Source: Lachnospiraceae bacterium (GTDB taxonomy: Bacteria; Bacillota; Clostridia; Lachnospirales; Lachnospiraceae). Taken from it: a stretch of DNA of 49,191 nucleotides. Below the pieces are notes generated by a model, which was given only the letters and a program-made list of their open reading frames with translations, searched no databases and was not told the origin of the DNA. The position numbers and the translations under genes are program-made. Of this stretch, positions 42,885 through 49,191 are shown piece after piece. The DNA lies in NCBI GenBank assembly GCA_017460885.1, contig JAFUAB010000010.1, positions 1 to 49,191 of the forward strand, in the 5' to 3' direction. Within the stretch, counting starts at the first letter, position 1. Each line of letters begins with the position of its first letter.

Positions 42885-43513
42885 GCTATAAAGTAAGCGC
42901 CCTTTCTCTTGCCGTGACGAAGTTTGCCCTCATCCACCAGAGCGTTCATCATTCTGATCAAATGACGGTAGCTGACTCCCATCAGTTGGCTTATGGTACC
43001 GAGACTCTCGGTGATCCTTCCGTCTTCTGCGGACATCCTGAGATAATCGTACAGTTTCTCCTCTGTACTGATCTGCTGCAGATTCTCGTCATTAGCCGTC
43101 TCAGTCAATGTAAGCTTCTCGGCAAGCTGCTGACAGAGATATCTCAGGAATGTCCTGTCGCTCATCAGACGGTGACGTCCTGTACGTGTGGGAAGTCTCA
43201 TACAAAGTGCATCGCTTACAACCTGTGCCGATCTCGTTGCAGCACTTCCGGTCACAAATTCGGCATCTCCTATCAAACCCTTGTTCATGAAAACGATCCC
43301 GAAATCCCTTTTAACCGAGCATGCATATAATTTAACGGTTCCGACCAGCAGAAAATATATACTGTCAGGCTGTTCGCCCTCTTTGACTATATACTCGTCC
43401 GCACCGAAATTGACCAGTTCAAAGTTAAGACCGGTCATACTCTCAAAACACCCCTTAATGTGGAACTGCTCCATCAGCTTATCCCGGAGCGCCGCATTAT
43501 CCAATACTGTCAT
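42881..43513 (-). CDS. Crp/Fnr-family transcriptional regulator
   Basis: A 210-residue protein with an N-terminal cyclic-nucleotide-binding-type fold (about 20-125, DSIYFLLVGTVKLYACSVKR) and a C-terminal winged helix-turn-helix (about 150-205, SLGTISQLMGVSYRHLIRMM). No cysteine cluster for an iron-sulfur centre is visible, so it is not an Fnr-type oxygen sensor; the effector is unknown. The next gene upstream on its strand encodes the unknown membrane protein, with the glycosidases beyond, making a local sugar or stress regulon conceivable. Confidence 0.9.
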   Translation of the reverse strand: MTVLDNAALRDKLMEQFHIKGCFESMTGLNFELVNFGADEYIVKEGEQPDSIYFLLVGTVKLYACSVKRDFGIVFMNKGLIGDAEFVTGSAATRSAQVVSDALCMRLPTRTGRHRLMSDRTFLRYLCQQLAEKLTLTETANDENLQQISTEEKLYDYLRMSAEDGRITESLGTISQLMGVSYRHLIRMMNALVDEGKLRHGKRKGAYFIA

Positions 43514-43527
43514 AGAAGCCCCCTCTC

Positions 43528-44799
43528 CTATTCGGTAAGTTTGGTAGTATTGTAGTTTCCGTCGCTGTCTCCCTTTACAAGTTCTTTAACATTTTTATCC
43601 TTATATGTGCAGGAAACCAGACGTCCCGTATCAAGTCCGAGATCAAGATTACCGTTCGAATCCGCGACAAGATTGGTAAACTGAACCACGGCCTCGGCAA
43701 ACGCCTTTGATCCGTTCTGCTGCGCTATTGTAACGCCTATCACGATCTGAACATCATTTGTATGATTCTCCACATACTGCATGCCCTCGTCAGTCACACT
43801 GTGGAAATATGCCGAGATCACATACGGATTGACCCATTTGAACGTAGTCTTATTGCCGACAAACTGGGCCTGTATATGCGCTTCCTGCTGAAATATCCTG
43901 AGTCCGTATTCGTTGGCATCCCCGGCCATGAGCAGATCTATCGCAGCATTTTCCAGTTCGGTCAATACCCCGTCGGTAATATATGAAGCATCGGTAATAT
44001 ATTCCTGATCTCCGTCAACCGTATAGGTATATACGCAGTCTGTAGCTCCGCTGTCAAGCACATACTGATGAGATGTCAGCAGTTCACCCGGAATCTCCGC
44101 AGTGATCCTTACCTCGTCCCCGTTAGCATAGAAGCTGCGCTCCGTCTCGAAACCGTACACAACCTGTGAAACAAATCCGTCTTCTGAATTATTGTTGAGT
44201 GTCAGCGTTACCTTGGGGCTTATACCCTCCTGAACTATATCCAGACCCGAAAACAGATAATCCTCGTCTACGATCGTCGGTTCGGCTAATCCGCTAACGG
44301 TAACCACTGCATCCGAACTGTCAACCTTCAATCTGCTTTCTTTGGCAACCTTCTCATCATAAATATACGTTATGGTCAGCGAATCACCGTTGCTGAGGTT
44401 CTCTCTGCTATCGACACTGGCCTTTACCGTTGACCAGAAATCAGGATACGCAGGATCAAGATCAACCTCAACGTCCGCCGAGCCGTAATTATCAAATCCG
44501 CTGAGTGTCAGCACGGTATAATCCGAAAGCTTGATCTTTGTGAACGAATTGTACCAGAGCAGAAAGCCGATCACACATCCCAAAGCCGCCAGCATCGCCA
44601 TGGCTTCGATAGCATAGATCGTCGCCTCCCTTTTACGGACAGATGTTTTATATTTTTGTTTACTTCTCTTCGACCCTGAGCTTTTTCCTGCTTTGGTTCT
44701 TTTTTTCTTCTTCTTTTTAACCGTAGCGGTTCGTCCGGACTCAATCGCATGCAAGCCGTTAATATCTTCAATTTCCTTTTTGAGAGCATTCGAACCCAA
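43528..44799 (-). CDS. membrane protein with two tandem Ig-like repeats, unknown function
   Basis: A 423-residue protein that I cannot assign. Residues 1-60 are very basic (a Lys-rich stretch at 28-34), so should be cytoplasmic. One membrane span lies at 62-83. Outside it are two related domains of about 85 residues: 91-174 (VLTLSGFDNYGSADVEVDLD ... NGDSLTITYIYDE) and 180-268 (FSGLDIVQEGISPKVTLTLN ... NGDEVRITAEIPGE). The C-terminal 150 residues form a further domain. Similar domain pairs occur in many Clostridial envelope proteins of unknown role. It lies between gh31 and the Crp gene, 4 bases after gh31. Confidence 0.85.
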   Translation of the reverse strand: MGSNALKKEIEDINGLHAIESGRTATVKKKKKKRTKAGKSSGSKRSKQKYKTSVRKREATIYAIEAMAMLAALGCVIGFLLWYNSFTKIKLSDYTVLTLSGFDNYGSADVEVDLDPAYPDFWSTVKASVDSRENLSNGDSLTITYIYDEKVAKESRLKVDSSDAVVTVSGLAEPTIVDEDYLFSGLDIVQEGISPKVTLTLNNNSEDGFVSQVVYGFETERSFYANGDEVRITAEIPGELLTSHQYVLDSGATDCVYTYTVDGDQEYITDASYITDGVLTELENAAIDLLMAGDANEYGLRIFQQEAHIQAQFVGNKTTFKWVNPYVISAYFHSVTDEGMQYVENHTNDVQIVIGVTIAQQNGSKAFAEAVVQFTNLVADSNGNLDLGLDTGRLVSCTYKDKNVKELVKGDSDGNYNTTKLTE

Positions 44800-44802
44800 G
44801 GT

Positions 44803-46827
44803 TTATTCCCTCTCAAATACCGGCATATAGTCGATCGGAGCATCTACCGATACGCATTTTCCGCCTTCATATACCTCACCGGTAGAGGTCAGTTTCCACT
44901 TGCCGACAGGCAGATATACTTCACGTTCAAAGCAATCACGTTCAAAGACAGGTGCCACCAGATATCTGTCTCCGAACATATACTGATCATCAAGCTCCCA
45001 GCATTTCTCATCCTCAGGGAAAACGTAGAACATAGTCCTGATCAGCGGTGATCCGTTAGAGGAAGCCTCATCATACAGAGATTTGATATAATCATGCATG
45101 GAAATACGGATATCATAGTATTTCTTCATGATTCTGTAGTTATCCTCTCCGTAGCTCCAGAGTTCATTCGGCTGACCGGTATGCAGATAGCCGCCTCCCC
45201 AGTCACGGTCATCAAGCGGCGGAATATTGTAAGGTCCTCTGTCTCCGTGCATACGGAACACTGCAGAGTATACGGCAAACTGATACCATCTGATCAGAAG
45301 CTGTCTGAACCCGGGATCATCCACATCATCGGTCATAAATCCTCCGATATCGGTAGTCCACCAGGGAATTCCGGCCAGTCCCATATTCAGTCCGCATTTG
45401 ATCTGGTCGGAGAAGGCTTCAAATGTCGAAGGAACATCACCGGACCATACCACGTTACCGTACTTCTGACTGCCGGCCCATGCGCATCTGAGCAGGTTTA
45501 CCACGGTTCCGTCTCCCGTTTTGCTCATGGGATCATAGAACACTCTGGAATACATCTGAGGATACATATTTGAGCATTCAAGCGCCGCGCAGTCATAATA
45601 TCTGTAATTATCAAAATCGTAAACGCCGTAATCCGGCTCGGAATTATCCAGCCAGAACGCGTCTATTCCAAAATCGTAATAGTTGCGCTTGCAGACTTCC
45701 CAAACATACTCTCTGGTTTGTGGATTAAAAGGATCTATCTCAACGCAGTCTCCCTGGAAATCATATGTCTGGGCGGCACCGCGTTCCGTTTTGATCAAGA
45801 GCCCACGTTCCATCATTGGAGCAAAATTCTCACTCTTGCGGTCTACCGAAGGCCACACGCTGACAATGACCTTGATACCCATCGAATGAAGCTCGTCAAC
45901 CATGGCCTTGGGATCGGGCCAGTATTTCGTGTCAAATTTCCAATCGCCCTGTACGGTCCAATGGAAGAAATCTATAACGATCTGATCGATCTTTATTCCC
46001 TCTTTCTCATAAGCATGCGCAATCTCAAGCACCTCGTCCTGGGTACGGTATCTGAGCTTGCACTGCCACAGTCCCATCAGATCCTCGGGAAAAGCGGGAG
46101 CGCGTCCGGTCACGGCCGTATAGGAGTTGACCAGATCCTTTGGCGTATCGCCGACAGTGATCCAATAGTCCATCTGTGTGGTGGACTCGGCGATCCATTC
46201 TGTATAGTTATTACCGAAGGTTACGCGGCCGATCGCGGGATTGTTCCAAAGCAAACCGTAATTTCTGCTGGATATCATAAAGGGAACCGTGATCTGGGAA
46301 TTTCGCTGCGCCAGCTCAAGCACACAGCCTTTCAAATTGAGCTGACCGTCCTGATACTGTCCCATTCCGTAGATCTTCTCGCCCTTATTTGCCTCAAATT
46401 TCATATTAAGGCGGTAATTACGGGCTCCGTGCAGCCCCTTCCATTCACGGTTCACGACCTTCAGACAGCGGCTGGATCCGGACAGGGTTCCATCATAAGC
46501 CCTGAAATATTCTCTGAGGAACAGTTCTCCGTCACGATAAAAGGAAATGACCCCGGCAAAATTGACCACTGCTTTGATACGCCCGTTTGTTATCTCGGCT
46601 ATCGGCCTCTTATCAATGGTGCCGTCTCCTACCCAGTGATCCTCCTCCGAAATGGTCACCTTGCTCTGTGACGCTTCGGGCTTTTCCGTCAGAGCCCACT
46701 CAAGATTCTTAAACTCCGGAAACATGGTTGACCGGACCCTGAAGGAATCCTTCCCCCACGCTTCGATCCTGAGTGTTTCTCCGTTATTCTGTGCGATCAG
46801 TGCGTTGTTTTCATTACAAAAGCGCAT
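44803..46827 (-). CDS. GH31 glycosidase, probably alpha-xylosidase
   Basis: A 674-residue family GH31 hydrolase. The nucleophile motif is FWLDNSEPDYG with Asp394, and the acid/base is Asp464 in VVWSGDVPS. WLDNSEPD is the pattern seen in alpha-xylosidase-type members, so release of alpha-xylose from xyloglucan-type side chains is more likely than maltose or starch cleavage. There is no signal peptide, so it acts on imported oligosaccharides. It is next to the GH29 gene (46 bases apart, same strand), suggesting joint action. Confidence 0.92.
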   Translation of the reverse strand: MRFCNENNALIAQNNGETLRIEAWGKDSFRVRSTMFPEFKNLEWALTEKPEASQSKVTISEEDHWVGDGTIDKRPIAEITNGRIKAVVNFAGVISFYRDGELFLREYFRAYDGTLSGSSRCLKVVNREWKGLHGARNYRLNMKFEANKGEKIYGMGQYQDGQLNLKGCVLELAQRNSQITVPFMISSRNYGLLWNNPAIGRVTFGNNYTEWIAESTTQMDYWITVGDTPKDLVNSYTAVTGRAPAFPEDLMGLWQCKLRYRTQDEVLEIAHAYEKEGIKIDQIVIDFFHWTVQGDWKFDTKYWPDPKAMVDELHSMGIKVIVSVWPSVDRKSENFAPMMERGLLIKTERGAAQTYDFQGDCVEIDPFNPQTREYVWEVCKRNYYDFGIDAFWLDNSEPDYGVYDFDNYRYYDCAALECSNMYPQMYSRVFYDPMSKTGDGTVVNLLRCAWAGSQKYGNVVWSGDVPSTFEAFSDQIKCGLNMGLAGIPWWTTDIGGFMTDDVDDPGFRQLLIRWYQFAVYSAVFRMHGDRGPYNIPPLDDRDWGGGYLHTGQPNELWSYGEDNYRIMKKYYDIRISMHDYIKSLYDEASSNGSPLIRTMFYVFPEDEKCWELDDQYMFGDRYLVAPVFERDCFEREVYLPVGKWKLTSTGEVYEGGKCVSVDAPIDYMPVFERE

Positions 46828-46873
46828 ATTATTTCTCCTTATTGACTCTTTTTATATCCGTGTGCATTGATCC

Positions 46874-48331
46874 CTACTCAGTCTCGATCCTGACCACAAC
46901 AGGGAATCTGCTCTTAATATCCTTATTTACAAAATGAAGTCCCGAACCGTCAATTTTAAACTTCTGTTTTCCTTCATAGCCGAGAACCGACACATTTTTA
47001 ACGATAAAGCTGTTCTTATCACCGGCTCTGACCACGGATTTCATATCGAAATGTCCGTCCTCCGGACATCTGAGAAAGATCGCGTATACAGCACCGTGGC
47101 CGGCTGTGTATCTGATATCGGCGGAAGTATATTCTGTAGCTTTCCCGTCGGTAAACATCCCCTCAGACTCCGCGGTAGGCCCTTCTTCGGCATATCTCCA
47201 CGGTTTGGAATCATAGATCGCCTCACCGTTTGTGTTAAGCCACTCGCCTATATCCAGCAGGATGGAAAGATCCTCTCCGGCAAAAGTACCGTCCGACTTG
47301 GGACCTACATTCAGCAGCAGATTGCCGTTCTTGGCAACGACATCCGCCAGATACTGAATGATCTCCCCGGACGACTTATAATCAAGATTGGTAGTATAAC
47401 ACCAGGAATTACGGGCGATAGCGGTATCTGTCTGCCAATGATAGGGCTTGGCCTCAGCGAACTTGCCTCTTTCCACATCCACAATTCCCGTTCCGAACGC
47501 AAGTGCCTCATGCTTGTAACATATGGCCGTGGGATATCCGTGCTCCTCACCGTGATTATAATAATATGCCATGATCTGTCTCAAATAGGGCTTATATGCC
47601 TTATGCTGGATCCACCAGTCAAAATACAGAACACGGGGAGAATACTTATCTATGATCTCACAGGTACGTTCCACCCAGTCCTCCAGAAAATCAGACTTGG
47701 GCGCATACCTGTCAAAAACATTCTCCGTATTGGGCTGCTCGGAAAGAGACGGCCAATAGAGATCCCCCTTATTAAGCGGCTCGTGAATATCAGATTCAAA
47801 ATCACGTCCCGGTCCCATAAAGAAATAATGCTCGGCACGATGAGTAGAAGTTCCGAATACAAGTCCTCTGTTTTCAACACTTTTCTTAAGCTCTCCGAGA
47901 ACATCGCGTTTCGGTCCCATCTTAGACGCGCAATACCCGGAAAGATCGCTGTCATACATCTGGAAACCGTCATGATGCTCGGCAACCGGAACCACATAAC
48001 GTGCTCCGGCCTGGGCAAATACCTCGGCCCAGTACTCGGGATCGAATTCCTCGGCCCTGAACATCGGTATAAAATCCTTATATCCGAATTTATCATGCGG
48101 ACCATAAGTTTTGATATGATGCTCATACTCCGGGCTGCCCTTGACGTACATACTCCTGGAGTACCATTCATTATTAAAAGCGGGAACACTGAAAACACCC
48201 CAATGAATAAAGATACCGAATTTGGCATCCTCAAACCATGCGGGGATCCTGAATGACGACAGGGAATCCCAGTCGGCATGAATGCGTCCCTTCTCATTTG
48301 ATTCGCAGATTTCCTTATATGTTTTGCTCAT
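46874..48331 (-). CDS. GH29 alpha-L-fucosidase
   Basis: A 485-residue GH29 protein. The N-terminal FRIPAWFEDAKFGIFIHWGV and WYSRSMY region and the nucleophile Asp238 in VLYFDWWIQ are typical. The catalytic domain covers about 1-360, followed by a beta-sandwich C-terminal domain. I start it at 48331 (MSKTYKEICE), because the 21-base extension would use a TTG without a ribosome-binding site. There is no signal peptide, so fucose is removed inside the cell. It is paired with the GH31 gene, which fits breakdown of fucosylated xylo-oligosaccharides. Confidence 0.93.
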   Translation of the reverse strand: MSKTYKEICESNEKGRIHADWDSLSSFRIPAWFEDAKFGIFIHWGVFSVPAFNNEWYSRSMYVKGSPEYEHHIKTYGPHDKFGYKDFIPMFRAEEFDPEYWAEVFAQAGARYVVPVAEHHDGFQMYDSDLSGYCASKMGPKRDVLGELKKSVENRGLVFGTSTHRAEHYFFMGPGRDFESDIHEPLNKGDLYWPSLSEQPNTENVFDRYAPKSDFLEDWVERTCEIIDKYSPRVLYFDWWIQHKAYKPYLRQIMAYYYNHGEEHGYPTAICYKHEALAFGTGIVDVERGKFAEAKPYHWQTDTAIARNSWCYTTNLDYKSSGEIIQYLADVVAKNGNLLLNVGPKSDGTFAGEDLSILLDIGEWLNTNGEAIYDSKPWRYAEEGPTAESEGMFTDGKATEYTSADIRYTAGHGAVYAIFLRCPEDGHFDMKSVVRAGDKNSFIVKNVSVLGYEGKQKFKIDGSGLHFVNKDIKSRFPVVVRIETE

Positions 48332-48378
48332 TTTGTATGCTGTATCCCCCAAATAGCTTATCCGATGTTGGAAAAACG

Positions 48379-48391
48379 CTGATCAGATCAG
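48379..48391. promoter_or_regulatory. CTGATCAGATCAG palindrome upstream of the fucosidase gene
   Basis: A perfect 6+1+6 palindrome, 48 bases upstream of the GH29 ATG. Its length and position suit an operator for the GH29-GH31 pair, but no clear promoter is seen near it. Confidence 0.35.
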
Positions 48392-48439
48392 TCTTTCCCC
48401 AGACCACAGATCAAAGGAATTCCCCACTGAAAAGACAGA

Positions 48440-48991
48440 TCACTCAGCACTGTAAACAACCGATCTCGCGATCTCGGCTGCCTTATCGGCAGAGATCAGT
48501 TCCGTAATGATCGCAAGTGCGAAATCAATAGCGGTCCCAAGTCCCCTTGACGTGATCATATTTCCGTCTACGGCAACTGTGTCATATGTCACATTTGCTC
48601 CCTTTAAGTGATCTTCCATGCCGGGATAACAGGTTGCAGTCTTACCCTCGGTCAGACCTCTGTCCCCAAACAGAAGTGCAGGAGCGGCGCATATGGCAGC
48701 TATCCTTTTACCTTCTTTTGCACGTTCCTCCACATGCTGCATCAGTACGTCACATGCGGCAAGATTTTTGGTCCCCGGCATTCCTCCGGGCATTACCAGC
48801 ATCTCGGCGTCATTCCAGTCAACCTCTACTATCGAGATATCGGCCCGAACAGGAATGTTATGTGAACCATTTACATTTTGATCCGAACCAACGGAAACGG
48901 TTCTGATGTCCAGACCGGCGCGTCGCCCCAGATCAACTACGGTCAGGGCTTCAATCTCTTCAAAACCTTCTGCAAGAAATACGTATACCAT
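48440..48991 (-). CDS. DJ-1/PfpI family protein (YajL/ThiJ-like)
   Basis: A 183-residue single-domain protein of the DJ-1 group. The conserved cysteine is Cys101 in AAICAAPALLFG, supported by Glu14 in EGFEEIEAL, which lowers its pKa. Family members have been described as glyoxalases, deglycases or redox-protective proteins; the exact reaction here is open. The ATG follows GGAGG at 12 bases. It is a single gene upstream of the fucosidase. Confidence 0.92.
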   Translation of the reverse strand: MVYVFLAEGFEEIEALTVVDLGRRAGLDIRTVSVGSDQNVNGSHNIPVRADISIVEVDWNDAEMLVMPGGMPGTKNLAACDVLMQHVEERAKEGKRIAAICAAPALLFGDRGLTEGKTATCYPGMEDHLKGANVTYDTVAVDGNMITSRGLGTAIDFALAIITELISADKAAEIARSVVYSAE

Positions 48992-49021
48992 TTATCCTGT
49001 GTTCCTCCTTAATGTTATGGC

Positions 49022-49053
49022 AAACGACAAAGCGATTTTCATTATGGTCGTTT
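49022..49053. repeat. AAACGAC hairpin, copy 3
   Basis: AAACGAC (49022-49028) and GTCGTTT (49047-49053) form a 7-bp stem. The frame matches copy 1 (1-33) but the inner part is different. It lies directly next to the hairpin element at 49057-49170. Confidence 0.5.
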
Positions 49054-49056
49054 AGG

Positions 49057-49170
49057 AACTGTTCATAAATAACTTGAACAGTTGGCAAAGGATAAATGTT
49101 CATATGCAATGAAGAAAACGTAGGCGTAGTGGGCTACGCCGAGGCTTTCTGAAGAAGCATATGGACATTT
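49057..49170. repeat. composite hairpin element (MITE-like or structured RNA)
   Basis: First, AACTGTTCA/TGAACAGTT (49057-49083) forms a perfect 9-bp hairpin. Then AAATGTTCATATGC (49094-49107) pairs with GCATATGGACATTT (49157-49170), 14 bp with one G-T, enclosing an inner 5-bp AGAAA/TTTCT and a perfect GGCGTAG-TGGG-CTACGCC (49123-49140) hairpin. The whole is a 77-base rod with symmetrical internal loops. It has no coding capacity and may continue past the window end. Confidence 0.55.
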
Positions 49171-49191
49171 AGCCGAGACAAATGATCAAGT

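Noticed and set aside
46934-48256. Plus-strand open frame of 440 codons opposite the fucosidase gene
   Set aside because: GH29 motifs on the minus strand are unambiguous; the plus-strand translation has no recognisable domain.

Overview
This window looks like a chromosomal segment from a Bacillota (Clostridia) bacterium, most likely a Lachnospiraceae gut or rumen anaerobe. The evidence is the classic Firmicutes order of the nusA-infB and S10-spc-alpha clusters, an ECF transporter module beside the alpha operon, a ribosomal protein L17 with a long insertion that I associate with Lachnospiraceae, a TRAP transporter and cytoplasmic GH31/GH29 glycosidases. The genus is inference. Almost every gene is on the minus strand, so transcription runs from right to left; only an ECF S-component, a tRNA-Glu, an M15 peptidase and a methyltransferase are on the plus strand.

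Layout from left to right. 1-142: nested inverted repeats. 173-3052: a three-gene TRAP transporter (dctP-dctQ-dctM). 3120-4226: an alpha/beta-hydrolase fused to a glutathione peroxidase. 4292-12671: the nusA operon, read as rimP, nusA, ylxR, ylxQ, infB, rbfA, nrnA, truB, ribF from a strong promoter near 12.8 kb. 13.0-14.1 kb: an ECF substrate-binding protein, tRNA-Glu(CTC) with its own promoter and terminator, and a decayed gene. 14.1-18.8 kb: a membrane protein with acidic repeats, a secreted or anchored endonuclease/exonuclease/phosphatase-family protein and a MetY-type sulfhydrylase. 18.9-20.7 kb: rpsB-tsf. 20.9-24.2 kb: ecfA1-ecfA2-ecfT-truA. 24.3-25.3 kb: an M15 peptidase. 25.5-41.6 kb: one continuous S10-spc-alpha supercluster (rpsJ to rplQ, including secY, adk, map, infA and rpoA). 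42.0-49.0 kb: a methyltransferase, a Crp/Fnr regulator, a membrane protein of unknown function, a GH31/GH29 glycosidase pair and a DJ-1 family protein. 49.0-49.19 kb: a further hairpin-rich repeat.

The genes are mostly core translation, transcription and secretion functions. The ECF A1-A2-T module probably serves several S-components, including the one at 13.0 kb. GH31 and GH29 together would trim xylose- and fucose-bearing side chains inside the cell.

The less ordinary content is: the hydrolase-peroxidase fusion; the peptidase with a four-copy His/Asp-rich linker inserted between rplQ and ecfA1; an apparently leaderless ecfA1 transcript; several structured leaders and intercistronic hairpins in ribosomal operons; and at least three families of dispersed intergenic repeats (AAACGAC hairpins, GGGGACGG elements and the 49.1 kb hairpin). 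I see no CRISPR array, prophage, insertion sequence or defence system.
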